Made by a program: the position numbers and the translations under genes
NCBI RefSeq assembly: GCF_030362835.1
Contig: NZ_JAUCGQ010000001.1
Coordinates: 1,529,461 to 1,593,460 of the forward strand
DNA length: 64,000 nt
Reading direction: 5' to 3'
DNA from: Cellulomonas alba
Lineage (GTDB): Bacteria > Actinomycetota > Actinomycetes > Actinomycetales > Cellulomonadaceae
In this document: one piece after another, positions 1 through 8,617 of the stretch
Position numbering within the stretch: position 1 is the stretch's first letter
How the letters are laid out: each line of letters starts with the position of its first letter
The notes under the pieces: generated by a model
Database searches by the model: none
Seen by the model: only the letters and a program-made list of their open reading frames with translations
Told to the model about the DNA's origin: nothing

Positions 1-107
1 CGGTCGTCGTGACGGCCGAGGACCGCGCGCGCGACGCCGAGCTGCGCGGCGGGTTCGAGCGCGTCGTCGGACCGGACGGGCGGCCGTACCTCGTCGAGCG
101 CGACTGA
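1..107 (+). CDS. C-terminal fragment of an unrecognised protein
   Basis: The reading frame is open from the window edge (codons beginning at base 3) to a TGA at 105-107. The last 34 residues include VVVTAEDRARDAELRGGFE and end in PYLVERD. Codon choice, with G or C at nearly every third position, fits a real gene. The start lies outside the window, no motif identifies a family, and no function is proposed. It converges on cel48A, with a strong hairpin between the two stops. Confidence 0.6.
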   Translation, partial: VVVTAEDRARDAELRGGFERVVGPDGRPYLVERD

Positions 108-142
108 CGGGCGGGGCAGCGAGAGGCCGCCGGCGAACGACG

Positions 143-178
143 GAGAGCCGGCCCCGGGCGAACCCGGGACCGGCCCTC
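143..178. terminator. Hairpin between convergent genes
   Basis: Bases 143-158 pair with 163-178 around a CGAA loop, with two mismatches. The core is GCCGG plus CCCGGG. The hairpin lies between the stop of the upstream plus-strand gene (107) and the stop of cel48A on the minus strand (193). There is no U-run, which is usual for terminators in very GC-rich actinobacteria. It could serve both strands. Confidence 0.6.
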
Positions 179-192
179 GTGCGTCAGCGGCG

Positions 193-3100
193 TCAGCCCA
201 CGGTGCAGGTCGCGCCGTTGAGCGTGAACGACGTCGGCGTCGCGTTCGAGCCGGAGTACGACCCGTTGAAGCCGATGTCGGTGCTGCCACCGACCGGGAT
301 CGACTTGTTCCAGTCCATCGCCGTCGCCGTCACCGCGGAGCCGGACTGCGACCACGTCGCGCTCCAGCCCTGCGTCACCTGCTGGTTGCCCGCGAACGAG
401 AACTTGAGCGTCCACCCGTTGATCGCCGACGTCCCCGTGTTGGTGAGGTGCAGCTGCGCGGTGAAGCCCGTGTTCCAGTCGCTGTGGCCGTACGTGACCT
501 TGCACGCGCCCGTGGAGGAGCCCGCCTTGGTCGTGACGGACAGCGCCGAGGAGGCGGCCGAGACGTTCCCGGCGACGTCCTTGGCGCGGACCGTGTACTG
601 GTACGCCGTCGAGGCCGTGAGGCCCGAGTCGGTGTACGTGGTCGCCGCCGCACCGGTCGAGCCGACCTTGGCGCTGCCGCGGTACACGTCGTAGCCCGCG
701 AGGCCCGAGCCGCCCGTGTCCGTCGAGCCGGTCCACGTCAGCGTCACCGAGGTGTCGGTGACCGTCGTGGCCGTCAGGCCCGAGGGGACGGAGGGCGCGG
801 TGGTGTCCTGCGTCGGGCCGGACGTCGTCACCGAGAGCGCCGACGACGCCGCCGAGACGTTGCCCGCCACGTCACGGGCCCGGACGGTGTACGAGTACGC
901 CGTCGAGGGGTTGAGGCCCGTGTCCGTGAACGACGTGGTGGTCGTCGAGCCGACCTTCGTCGTGCCGCGGTAGACGTCGTAGCCCGCGAGGCCCGAGCCG
1001 CCGGTCTCGTCGGTCGACGCCGTCCAGCTGATCGACACGCTGTCCTGGCCGACCGTGCCGGCCTTGAGACCCGTCGGCACCGAGGGAGCCGTCGTGTCGC
1101 CGGACGCCGCCTTCGTCGTCACCGACAGCGCCGACGAGGCCGACGAGACGTTGCCCGCCACGTCGCGCGCCCGCACCGTGTAGCTGTACGCCGTCGAGGC
1201 CGTCAGCCCGGTGTCGGTGAACGACGTGGTGGTCGGCGAGCCGACCTTCGTCGTACCCCGGTAGACGTCGTAGCCGGCGACGCCGGAGTCGGCGTCGGTC
1301 GACGCCGTCCAGCTGAGCGCCACCGAGTTCGACGTGACCGTCCCGGCCTGCAGGCCGGTCGGCGTGGTCGGCGCGGTGGTGTCGGTCGTCGTCGTGGTGC
1401 CGAACAGGCGTGCGTAGTCCGCAAGCGCGGCCGCGATGGCCGTCTGCGCCCAGAACCGGTGGTAGTTGAAGGTCGGCGCGGCGCCGCCCTTCAGGTAGGT
1501 GTCGACCTTCGAGAACGCCGGGTCGTTCTTGTAGAACGAGCGGATGTCCAGGAAGGAGACGCCCGGCTTGATGGCGTCGCCGTTCGGCATCGTGCCGGTC
1601 CAGCCGGACGGGATGTACGTGCCGTCGGAGCCGGCGCCGCTGTAGACGTCGTCGAACCGCCCGTAGTCGGTGCGGGTCTCGGTCGTCGACACGCCCTTGG
1701 TGTCCTGGTCCGAGGCCCAGATGGCGTCGAGCAGCGCCTTCGCCTTCGCCTGGACCGTCGTGTCCTTCGCCTTGGCCGCGTAGAACAGGAGCGCACGGGC
1801 CGTGTCACCCGCGACACCCACGTCCTGGCCGTAGCTCTTGACCGTCACGTGCAGGTTGGTGTTCGCCTTGGGCGACGTGGGGTTCCACGTCTCGGGCGCG
1901 CCGCTCCACGTGAGGTCGGACGGGATCTGCCAGTCGGTGCCGTTGATCTTGATGTTGGCGACCACCCACGGGACCCACTTGTCGAGCACGGCCTTCGCCT
2001 GCGCGTTGCCCGACGTGTTGTAGAGCTCCGCCACGCGCTGCATGCTCCACGCCTGCATGCCGAACCACTGGTTCGACGGCGGGTCGTGGTAGACCGGCGC
2101 CTCGACGTACGAGAGGCCGTAGAAGGTCGGCGTGCCCGAGGGCGGCGCCGAGTACGAGCCGTCCCAGCTGTTCGTCGCGCCACCGGCGATGCCCCCCTCG
2201 GACGACTGCAGCCACGTGTAGAACTCGAGCTGGCGCGTCAGTGACGTCGCCCAGTCGGTCTTGGCGGTCGGGGACTTCGGCGTCAGCGACGGGTCGGTCG
2301 ACAACGCGTACGCCGCGAGCGGGTTCTGGTAGCCGAAGTGCGACGTCGACGAGCCGATGCGCCAGGCCCAGCCGGCGCTCGTGTCGAGCGCGCCGCCCCA
2401 CGCGTAGTACCAGGACAGCAGGTAGTTCGAGCTGTCCTTGCCGCTGCCCGCGGGGCACGACTGCGACGTGCAGCCGGGCTGCTTGAAGTACTTGTCGTAG
2501 AACGAGTACCGCAGGTAGTCGCCGAGCTTCGCGGCCTTGGCCACGGTGCCGGCGATGTCGGCCTGCTTGCCCTGCGCGGTGGCCCACTGGTTCGCCCAGT
2601 AGACGGCCTCGATCGCGCGCGCGTCGGCGTCGGGCGCATCCGTGTACTTCCACTGCTTGGCGTACGACGAGTCACCCGTGAACAGGTCGAGGTAGCCGTT
2701 CTTGCCGCCGTACTTGAACTCGTCGCACGAGGGCTGCGGCACGGTCTCCCACACCGACTCCTGCGGGCCGCGCTGGAACGTGTTGATGAACGACGTGCCG
2801 GTCGCCGACGGGCCGAGCTCGCAGCCCGTGCCCGGCGTCGCGCCGAAGCCGTACTTGTTGTCGACGTCCGCGAGCCAGTGCATGGCGTAGATGTCCGACG
2901 TGCCGTACGTCGACTTCAGCTCGGCCGCGAGCGGGTCCTTGCCGACCGACACGCCGCTGTTGAGCTGCGACGGGTACTTGTCGGGGGTGTTGTACTCCGA
3001 CGCGTACGTCGCGGGCTTGCTCGGGTCGTAGAACGAGTTGGTGGGCTGGTCCACGCTGGCCGGGATCATGTACTTCTCGAGCGTGTTCCACGCGGTGTTC

Positions 3101-3483
3101 AGCGTCGACCAGTCGCCCGTCACCTGGCCGTACAGCGCCTCGAGCCAGACGTAGTAGCTGTACGCCTCGGACGTGGTCTCGTGGCCGTAGTCGGGTGCCT
3201 CGACGATGAGCGTCTCGACCGAGTGGTACGGGATCCCCTGCGGCGAGAAGTAGCCGTTCGCCGGGTCGTGGATCTTGTTGTACATCGTGAGGAAGCGCTG
3301 CTTGTAGTCGTCGTCGCTCGTCGCCGCCGCCAGCGGGGCTGCGAGCTTGACGTTCGACGGCAGCGCCTGGATCAGCGACGGTGTCGCCGCCTGCGCGGAC
3401 GTGACCCCGGCGACAGCCAGGAGCGACGCGGCGCCGAGGAGCGACAGCGCCGCCCTCGCCGTCCGTCGGTGTGGTGAGGACAT
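193..3483 (-). CDS. cel48A: GH48 cellobiohydrolase with three FnIII modules and CBM2
   Basis: This is a secreted, processive, reducing-end cellulase for crystalline cellulose. The 1096-residue protein has a signal peptide of about 33 residues ending in SAQA, a GH48 catalytic module (about residues 35-695), three fibronectin III repeats starting with DTTAP near residues 701, 795 and 892, and a C-terminal CBM2 (about 990-1095) with paired cysteines and tryptophans. The [14 protein letters not shown] stretch contains the glutamate regarded as the GH48 general acid. Length and module order match C. fimi CbhB/Cel48A. The ATG at 3483 is chosen because a signal peptide follows it and GAAAGG precedes it. 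An in-frame upstream extension to 3792 looks untranslated. The FnIII repeats are near copies at DNA level. A candidate operator lies about 100 bases upstream. Confidence 0.96.
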   Translation of the reverse strand: MSSPHRRTARAALSLLGAASLLAVAGVTSAQAATPSLIQALPSNVKLAAPLAAATSDDDYKQRFLTMYNKIHDPANGYFSPQGIPYHSVETLIVEAPDYGHETTSEAYSYYVWLEALYGQVTGDWSTLNTAWNTLEKYMIPASVDQPTNSFYDPSKPATYASEYNTPDKYPSQLNSGVSVGKDPLAAELKSTYGTSDIYAMHWLADVDNKYGFGATPGTGCELGPSATGTSFINTFQRGPQESVWETVPQPSCDEFKYGGKNGYLDLFTGDSSYAKQWKYTDAPDADARAIEAVYWANQWATAQGKQADIAGTVAKAAKLGDYLRYSFYDKYFKQPGCTSQSCPAGSGKDSSNYLLSWYYAWGGALDTSAGWAWRIGSSTSHFGYQNPLAAYALSTDPSLTPKSPTAKTDWATSLTRQLEFYTWLQSSEGGIAGGATNSWDGSYSAPPSGTPTFYGLSYVEAPVYHDPPSNQWFGMQAWSMQRVAELYNTSGNAQAKAVLDKWVPWVVANIKINGTDWQIPSDLTWSGAPETWNPTSPKANTNLHVTVKSYGQDVGVAGDTARALLFYAAKAKDTTVQAKAKALLDAIWASDQDTKGVSTTETRTDYGRFDDVYSGAGSDGTYIPSGWTGTMPNGDAIKPGVSFLDIRSFYKNDPAFSKVDTYLKGGAAPTFNYHRFWAQTAIAAALADYARLFGTTTTTDTTAPTTPTGLQAGTVTSNSVALSWTASTDADSGVAGYDVYRGTTKVGSPTTTSFTDTGLTASTAYSYTVRARDVAGNVSSASSALSVTTKAASGDTTAPSVPTGLKAGTVGQDSVSISWTASTDETGGSGLAGYDVYRGTTKVGSTTTTSFTDTGLNPSTAYSYTVRARDVAGNVSAASSALSVTTSGPTQDTTAPSVPSGLTATTVTDTSVTLTWTGSTDTGGSGLAGYDVYRGSAKVGSTGAAATTYTDSGLTASTAYQYTVRAKDVAGNVSAASSALSVTTKAGSSTGACKVTYGHSDWNTGFTAQLHLTNTGTSAINGWTLKFSFAGNQQVTQGWSATWSQSGSAVTATAMDWNKSIPVGGSTDIGFNGSYSGSNATPTSFTLNGATCTVG

Positions 3484-3814
3484 GTGCGGGCCTTTCGCGG
3501 GTGGTGGGCCGCGCGACGATGCGCGTGCCGGTGCCGTGCCGGCGGCCGTGCCACCCTCGCCAGGCGCACAGGGGGCGTCCAGGCACCGAAACGGTTCACC
3601 ACCGGCGCGCCCCTCGACACCGATTCCCGCGAGGATTAGTGCGCCAGGCATTTGAACGCGGGTCCATGTCATTCCGTGGACGTCCGCTTGGCGGCGCGGT
3701 TCGGATTGCGCAAGCATCGGCCCGCCGCGGGGGCACGGCAGCTCTTGTTCACCCGAGTTCCGCGGTGCACGAATATCGACAAGAAAGTTCAACGCACACG
3801 GAAAGAGGTGTCAC
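3484..3814. promoter_or_regulatory. Divergent intergenic region, cel48A / bacteriocin cluster
   Basis: These 331 bases separate the start of cel48A (minus) from the start of the bacteriocin-like gene (plus) and must hold both promoters. The left part carries the CGAAACGGTTC element at 3586-3597. The right part (about 3640-3810) is richer in A and T than its surroundings and ends in AAAGAGG just before the peptide ATG. A TTGTTC at 3745-3750 with GAATAT at 3771-3776 has a 20-base spacer, too long to call a promoter with confidence. No tRNA or further gene is visible. Confidence 0.5.
3586..3597 (-). promoter_or_regulatory. Candidate operator upstream of cel48A
   Basis: On the minus strand this reads GAACCGTTTCGG, about 100 bases before the cel48A start. 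Closely related sequences occur at the same distance before the CBM2/Cip1-like gene (13867-13877) and, with one base missing, before the GH51-like gene (52621-52630). The CGAAA half resembles LacI-type operators of actinobacterial glycosidase genes. The regulator is unknown; a LacI-type gene is present at 61714-62793. Confidence 0.4.
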
Positions 3815-4084
3815 ATGAGCAATGTCTCACGTCGCGGTGTCCAGACCCTGGCGCTCGCCGCCGGTGGCCTCGGGCTGGTCGCCGCCAGCCTGAGCGTGAT
3901 GTACATCGCGGGCCTGTTCGGCCTGTCGACGGCGTTCGCGAGCCAGATCGTCGCAGCGGTCAGCGTGGGCGGCTGGGTCCTGGCCGTCGTCATGGCCGCG
4001 ATCTCCGGTGGCATCGCCGGCGTCGTCGTCGCCACCGCGCGCTGGGCCATCACCCAGTGGGGCAAGGCCGCGGCCGTCGCCTGA
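3815..4084 (+). CDS. Circular bacteriocin-like precursor peptide
   Basis: The 89-residue peptide is very hydrophobic and glycine/alanine-rich. The segment from Ile31 (IAGLFGLSTAFASQIV, then VGGWV) aligns with circularin A (VAGALGVQTAAATTIV) and enterocin AS-48 (FGIPAAVAGTVL, then AGGWV). These are precursors of head-to-tail cyclised, membrane-permeabilising peptides. If cleavage falls before Ile31, the leader is 30 residues (MSNVSRRG plus a hydrophobic stretch) and the core is 59 residues, Ile31-Ala89. That core has only two charged residues, Arg76 and Lys84, and three tryptophans (54, 77, 82). AAAGAGG supports the ATG. It is the first gene of a long run that includes a SpoIIM-type protein and ABC genes, as in known circular bacteriocin clusters. 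The alignments are from memory. Confidence 0.8.
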   Translation: MSNVSRRGVQTLALAAGGLGLVAASLSVMYIAGLFGLSTAFASQIVAAVSVGGWVLAVVMAAISGGIAGVVVATARWAITQWGKAAAVA

Positions 4085-4101
4085 CGTCCGAGCCGATCCC
4101 T

Positions 4102-4653
4102 ATGACCGACACGGTCGTCGCCGGTGCCGCGACGTGGCGACGCGGCCTCGGCCGAGCGCTCGTCGCGGCGCCGGTGGTCGCCCTCGCCGGCGCCGCGCTC
4201 GGCTACGTGAGCCTGCGCGGCAGCCACGGCGGCACGGCTGCCGCGATCACGTCGAGCGCGACGTTCGGCGAGATCCTGGCGCGCAACGTCCCGGCCGCTC
4301 TCCTGCTGTTCTCCGGCGTCGCCACCGCGGCCAGCTCGACCGTCGTCGCGTTGCTGCTGCTCGGAGGGTACGTGGGCGCGACGTTCGCGACGGCCGCCAC
4401 CGCGGTCGGCACGGCGAGCGCGTTCGGGTCGATCGCGTCCTACGCACCGATCGAGCTGGCCGGCCTCGTGGTGGCCGCGGTCGGGGGCCTGCTCCCGGCG
4501 GCGGCGGTCGCCGCTCGTCCCGAGCCCGTGCGCCGCCGAGACGCGTACGCCGCCGCACTCCCACCCAGCCTCGGCCTGCTGCTGCTGTCGATCGCGCTGC
4601 TCGTGGTCGCCGCGGCAGTCGAGGCCCTCGTCATCCACGGACGGACACCATGA
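4102..4653 (+). CDS. SpoIIM/DUF95-type membrane protein of the bacteriocin cluster
   Basis: The 183-residue protein has about five membrane segments. It carries the family pattern of an Asn before a small-residue helix (ARNVPAALLLFSG), a GGYVGA turn, and a Pro-Ile-Glu near a helix start (SYAPIELAGL). Proteins of this type accompany almost all described circular bacteriocins (for example the As-48C and CclB group) and are thought to help maturation, secretion or immunity, though the step is unresolved. It starts 17 bases after the peptide gene and its stop overlaps the next ATG by four bases. Family membership was judged by pattern rather than a profile search. Confidence 0.7.
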   Translation: MTDTVVAGAATWRRGLGRALVAAPVVALAGAALGYVSLRGSHGGTAAAITSSATFGEILARNVPAALLLFSGVATAASSTVVALLLLGGYVGATFATAATAVGTASAFGSIASYAPIELAGLVVAAVGGLLPAAAVAARPEPVRRRDAYAAALPPSLGLLLLSIALLVVAAAVEALVIHGRTP

Positions 4654-5252
4654 CCGACACGTCCACGCTCGCCGGCGCGCGCGTCCGCGAGACCGACGGC
4701 GCACCGCCGGCGCGCGACCCCGGCGCCGACCGCCCGCGGCCGACCGCACCTCTGATGTGGCGGGTCGCCTTCGCGCTGACCGGCGTGCTGCTCGCGGCGC
4801 GCACACCCGTCCTGCGGGGCTACGTGGACGACCTCCTCGCCGACCACCCCGGCGTTCTCGACGGCCTCGACGACCCGCACCTGCGGCGCCTCGCCGTGAA
4901 CATCGGTCTCGGCCTGGCGGTCGCGACCAGCCTCGCGCTGCTCCTTCTCTATCAATCGCTCGCGCGAGCGCTGGAACGCCATGTCTTCACGCCGAGCATC
5001 GGCCGCCCGCGCATTCGCGTCGGATTGTTCTTCGTCATTTCTGTCGCGGTGACGCTGCCATTCCAGGCGGCGTGCGTCGTTCTTTCCCGGGTGACGCTGC
5101 GCACGAGCCCGTGGTATTACGTCGCGGTGCTCGTGCTCGCGGCGGGGGCGCCGTTGCTCTACCGCCGGCACTGGCGTGACGTCGGTGCCGGCCGCATCGC
5201 GGTGCTGTTCGCGGCGGCCACCGTCTTCGGCCTGCTGGCCACCCTCATCTAG
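4650..5252 (+). CDS. Membrane protein of the bacteriocin cluster
   Basis: The 200-residue protein has a polar N-terminus of about 35 residues and then roughly five hydrophobic segments (starting near WRVAFALTGVLL, LAVNIGLGLAVA, VGLFFVISVAV, YYVAVLVLAAG and IAVLFAAATVFG). The start ATG overlaps the previous stop (ATGA). No family is recognised. Position between the SpoIIM-type gene and the transport genes suggests a part in maturation or immunity. Bases about 4930-5140 use codons ending in T or A (ctt, tat, att, tct) unusually often for this genome, which hints at a foreign or recently acquired segment. Confidence 0.65.
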   Translation: MTDTSTLAGARVRETDGAPPARDPGADRPRPTAPLMWRVAFALTGVLLAARTPVLRGYVDDLLADHPGVLDGLDDPHLRRLAVNIGLGLAVATSLALLLLYQSLARALERHVFTPSIGRPRIRVGLFFVISVAVTLPFQAACVVLSRVTLRTSPWYYVAVLVLAAGAPLLYRRHWRDVGAGRIAVLFAAATVFGLLATLI

Positions 5253-5271
5253 GCCCGATCGGAGGCAAGTC

Positions 5272-5649
5272 GTGCTCTCGTCCCTCTACCGGAAGGCCCT
5301 CGCACCCGCCGCGGCGGTCGCGGGCGGCGTGCTCGTGCTCGTCGCGGTGCTGGTGCTCGTCGCCGACCACCTCGACGTGCCGGTCGCGGTGCCGCTCGCC
5401 CTCTGCGCCGTGGGGGTCGCGGCGGCCGTCGTGCTGGTCGGCCAGCGTCGGCGTGCCGTCTCGCTGGGCGCCGTCGTCACCGCCGTGCTCGGCCTCGTCG
5501 CGACGGCGGGGCTGTGGGGTGCCGTCCGCGCCACCGTGGCCGGGGGCGTGGCGGTCGTCCCGCTCGTGCTGTTCTTCGCGATCGCGGTCGTGGCGACGCT
5601 CGTGCGTGCCGAGGCCGCCGAGTCCGCGCGCACGTCGTCGATCGACTGA
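5272..5649 (+). CDS. Small four-helix membrane protein
   Basis: The 125-residue protein is made almost wholly of about four hydrophobic helices (AAAVAGGVLVLVAVLVLVAD, LALCAVGVAAAVVLV, AVVTAVLGLVATAGLWG and VVPLVLFFAIAVVATLV). The GTG start at 5272 follows GGAGG at 5261-5265. The next gene begins after three bases, so the two are probably co-translated. Small multi-helix proteins of this kind often provide self-immunity in circular bacteriocin clusters, and this is the best immunity candidate by size and place. That role is inferred only. Confidence 0.6.
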   Translation: MLSSLYRKALAPAAAVAGGVLVLVAVLVLVADHLDVPVAVPLALCAVGVAAAVVLVGQRRRAVSLGAVVTAVLGLVATAGLWGAVRATVAGGVAVVPLVLFFAIAVVATLVRAEAAESARTSSID

Positions 5650-5652
5650 GCC

Positions 5653-7140
5653 GTGCACCTGGTTGTCGCGCAGTGGCGCGCGGGCGCGACGCTGCGCGCG
5701 TTCCTGCAGGTGGACGCGCTCGGCTGGGACGTCACGACCTCGTGGTTCCGCCGCTCGGCGCGTCTCGGCATGGTGGTCGGGCTCGTCTGCCTCGCCGGCG
5801 CGGCGACGTTCGCGGCGGACCTCGCGCGGTCCGTGGTCGACCCGGTGCCGCAGGGCCACCTCGTGCCGCTCGCCGTCGCCGGGGTCGGCTACCTGGTCGG
5901 GCTCGGGGTCTGCCGGGAGACGCTCACCCGGCGGCGGGACCTCGTCGCCCACCCCGCGCACGTCGACGTGTACCGCGCGGTCGACCTCAACGCCGTCACG
6001 GTGTTCGTGCTCTGGGTGGCCTGGCCGATCGTGCGCCGGTGGCTCGTGGTCCTCGTGGTCGCCGTGCCGTTCCTGCAGGAGTTCACGCCCGAGCTGCGCA
6101 CCGAGGTCGATCCGCCGGCGCTCCTGCTCGGCGTCCTCGCGGCCGGCGCGTGCCTCGAGGTCGCCGTCGCCGCCGTGCTCGCCACGAGCGCGCGCACGTC
6201 GCGCACGGCCGTCGTGGTGGTGCTCCTCGCGGTCGGCGCCGTCGCGCTGGCCGGGCGCCGGGCTGCCGGCGTCGTCGACGGCACGGCGCTGGCGACGGCC
6301 CCGACGGCGTCGGCGGCGACGACGTCGCTCGTGCTCCGGCTCGCGACGTCGGTCGCGGTCGTGGCGAGCCTCGCGACGGTGGGCCACCGGCTGTGGGTGC
6401 TGGCTCTCGACGGCTTCCCGCTGCGCGACGAGGGTGCGGGGCCGCGACGGCCCCGGCGCCGCAGCGGCGCGCGCCGACCGGAGACGTGGTCCGTGGCCGC
6501 GACCGCGTCGGCGATGCTCGCCGGTCGACCGGGCCGGGTCCGCACGCGCATCCACGTCGGCCTCGTGCTCGCCCTGGTCGCCGCGCTCGGGCTCGCGCCC
6601 CTCGTGCGGCGGGTGCCGGGGCTGTCGCTGCACACCGCCGCCTTCTCGCTGACGTTCGTGGTCTCGCTCGCGCTCGTCGAGGTCGTGCTGTCGGCGGCCG
6701 GCCCGAACGCGCTCGCCGGCCAGCGCCGCATGACGTGGGAGCTCGGCGTGCCGCGCTGGTGGCTCGGCGCCAGCACGGTCGCGCTGGTCGCCGTCGACGT
6801 CGCGGCGGTCGGTGCCGGCGTCGCGCTCGTCGCCGGCCTCGTCGCGCCGCCCCTGGACGCCTCGCCGGTGCTCGTCTCGCTCGGGGTCGCGGGTGCCCTC
6901 GTGCTGGCCGACGTCGTGGTCCCGCCGCGGCGCGCGCCCGACGGCTCCGTCACCCCCTCCGTCTCCGGGGCGACGCTCGGCGTGATGCTCGCGGTCCCCG
7001 TGCTCGGCGTGCTCGCCGCCGGGCCTGCCGCCGTCCGGACCGCAGCCGCCGCGACGGTCGTCGCCGTCCTCCTGGGAGGAGGTGCCGCATGCGCGACGCG
7101 CGCCGTGACCACGATGTCGCACTCCGCCTCCGCGGCGTGA
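5653..7140 (+). CDS. Large multi-pass membrane protein, probable ABC transporter subunit
   Basis: The 495-residue protein has around ten hydrophobic segments in two halves, separated by a basic stretch near residues 260-280 (GPRRPRRRSGARRPET). The C-terminal half resembles the membrane part of ABC-2 type exporters. The last 52 bases overlap the following ATPase gene, a strong sign that the two products act together. Each half may correspond to one permease domain, giving a complete export channel with a homodimer of the ATPase. It is a candidate exporter for the bacteriocin-like peptide. No family name is assigned. Confidence 0.65.
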   Translation: MHLVVAQWRAGATLRAFLQVDALGWDVTTSWFRRSARLGMVVGLVCLAGAATFAADLARSVVDPVPQGHLVPLAVAGVGYLVGLGVCRETLTRRRDLVAHPAHVDVYRAVDLNAVTVFVLWVAWPIVRRWLVVLVVAVPFLQEFTPELRTEVDPPALLLGVLAAGACLEVAVAAVLATSARTSRTAVVVVLLAVGAVALAGRRAAGVVDGTALATAPTASAATTSLVLRLATSVAVVASLATVGHRLWVLALDGFPLRDEGAGPRRPRRRSGARRPETWSVAATASAMLAGRPGRVRTRIHVGLVLALVAALGLAPLVRRVPGLSLHTAAFSLTFVVSLALVEVVLSAAGPNALAGQRRMTWELGVPRWWLGASTVALVAVDVAAVGAGVALVAGLVAPPLDASPVLVSLGVAGALVLADVVVPPRRAPDGSVTPSVSGATLGVMLAVPVLGVLAAGPAAVRTAAAATVVAVLLGGGAACATRAVTTMSHSASAA

Positions 7141-7736
7141 CCGCCGGCTACGGGGAAGGGCCGGCCGTGCTCGAGGGGCTCGACCTCGAGCTGACCGGCA
7201 CCGGCCTGGTGTGGCTCGTCGGCCCGAACGGACGCGGCAAGTCGACCTTCGTGGAGCTCGCGAGCGGCTACCTGCGACCCCGCGTGGGCACGGTCGACGT
7301 CTTCGGCGTCCCCGCGCACCTGCCGACCGCGCGCGACCGTCGCCGCGTGTGCCGCAGCCGCGTGGCGCTGTTCCCCCAGATGACGGTCCGCGACCACCTC
7401 GCGTTCGGCTCGCTCGCCCGCGCGGTACCACGCGACGACGCGCTCGCCCGCGCGGAGCGGCTCGGCCTGGGCCCGTGGCTGGACTCCCGCGCCGGCACGC
7501 TCTCGACCGGCACCGCGCGCAAGGCCTGGATCGCGCTGTGCACCGTGGGCGCCGCCGACCTGCTGCTGCTCGACGAGCCGTTCGACGGCCTCGACGCTGA
7601 CTCGCGTGCCGCGCTCACGGAGGAGATCGCCACGTGGGCGCGCGACGCGCTCGTCCTGCTCGTCAGCCACACCGCCCCGACCGGCAGCGCTGCCGCGCGC
7701 CGGCTCTCGCTCGACCCCGAGGAGCTCCCCGCATGA
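7089..7736 (+). CDS. ABC transporter ATPase with atypical signature motif
   Basis: The 215-residue protein is one nucleotide-binding domain: Walker A GPNGRGKST (from residue 45), Q-loop Gln97, Walker B LLLLDEP (158-164) and switch His194. The signature position reads LSTGT (138-142) where LSGGQ is usual, so the Gly and Gln that contact ATP and the partner domain are changed. The start at 7089 lies 52 bases inside the preceding membrane gene behind GGGAGGAGG, and the stop overlaps the next start (ATGA). It probably powers the 5653-7140 protein in exporting the bacteriocin-like peptide. Confidence 0.85.
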   Translation: MRDARRDHDVALRLRGVTAGYGEGPAVLEGLDLELTGTGLVWLVGPNGRGKSTFVELASGYLRPRVGTVDVFGVPAHLPTARDRRRVCRSRVALFPQMTVRDHLAFGSLARAVPRDDALARAERLGLGPWLDSRAGTLSTGTARKAWIALCTVGAADLLLLDEPFDGLDADSRAALTEEIATWARDALVLLVSHTAPTGSAAARRLSLDPEELPA

Positions 7737-8617
7737 CGACCATCGACGTCCGCTCGGTCTCACGTCGCTACGGCGACGCGCTCGCCGTCGACGACGTGAG
7801 CTTCACGGTCCCGTCGGGCACCGTCACCGGGCTGCTCGGACCGAACGGGTCCGGCAAGTCCACGCTGCTGCGCCGCATCCTCGGGATCGATCCGGGGCAG
7901 GGAACGGCGCTGTTCGACGGCCGCCCGTACGTCGCGCTCGACGAGCCCGCCACCGTGGTGGGAGCCGTCCTCGACGCGAGTGGCATCCACCCCGGCCTCC
8001 GCGCGCGCCGGCACCTGCGGGCGGTCGCCGCCGCGCTGCGCGCGCCCGCGAGGCGCGTCGACGAGCTGCTCGCGCTCGTCGACCTGCCTCACGCCGGAGG
8101 AGTGCGCGCCCGGGCGCTCTCCCTCGGCATGCGGCAGCGCCTCGCGGTGGCGACCGCGCTCGTCGGGTCGCCGAGCGTCCTCGTGCTCGACGAGCCGACG
8201 AACGGGCTCGACCCGCACGGCGTCCGGTGGCTCGGGCGGTTCCTGCGCGGGTTCGCCGACAGCGGCGGCACGGTGCTCATGTCGTCCCACCTGCTCTCCG
8301 AGGTCGAGCACGTCGCGGACCGCGTCGAGGTCATCGCGCACGGTCGCCTCGTCGCCTCGGGGACCTGCGCCGAGATCGTGCGCTCCGTCGCCCCATCGGT
8401 CGTCGTCGCGCGCTCCACGGAACCAGGCGCCCTCCGTGACGCCCTCGTCGCCCGCGGCGCCGACGTCACGCGCGACGGCGACGAGCTGCGCGTCCGCGGC
8501 CTCGCGGTCGCCGACGTGGCGACAGTGGCGAAGACGGCACCGGGCCTCCTCCTGGCGCTCGGCACCGACGAGGGCTCCCTCGAGAGCGCGTACCTGACGA
8601 TCGCGGGCGCCCGGTGA
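7733..8617 (+). CDS. ABC transporter ATPase (second system of the cluster)
   Basis: This 294-residue protein has an ATPase domain with Walker A GPNGSGKST, signature LSLGMRQR, Walker B VLVLDEP and SSH switch, followed by a C-terminal domain of about 90 residues as in CcmA/drug-resistance type ATPases. It resembles the ATPases of antibiotic and lantibiotic self-protection exporters (DrrA/BcrA/NisF style). Its start and stop overlap its neighbours by four bases, and the next gene is its likely permease. In bacteriocin clusters such a pair commonly removes the peptide from the producer membrane, and immunity is the inferred role here. Confidence 0.85.
   Translation: MTTIDVRSVSRRYGDALAVDDVSFTVPSGTVTGLLGPNGSGKSTLLRRILGIDPGQGTALFDGRPYVALDEPATVVGAVLDASGIHPGLRARRHLRAVAAALRAPARRVDELLALVDLPHAGGVRARALSLGMRQRLAVATALVGSPSVLVLDEPTNGLDPHGVRWLGRFLRGFADSGGTVLMSSHLLSEVEHVADRVEVIAHGRLVASGTCAEIVRSVAPSVVVARSTEPGALRDALVARGADVTRDGDELRVRGLAVADVATVAKTAPGLLLALGTDEGSLESAYLTIAGAR

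Noticed and set aside
448-2244. Long open frame antisense to cel48A, and similar long antisense frames at 2338-3477, 5245-7431, 11658-13817 and 44229-47327.
   Set aside because: They are Arg/Ala/Gly-rich mirror frames caused by high GC and lie opposite genes with clear domains and normal codon use.
3484-3814. CelR/CebR operator (TGGGAGCGCTCCCA) before cel48A.
   Set aside because: The palindrome is not present in this region. A different motif is found and reported.
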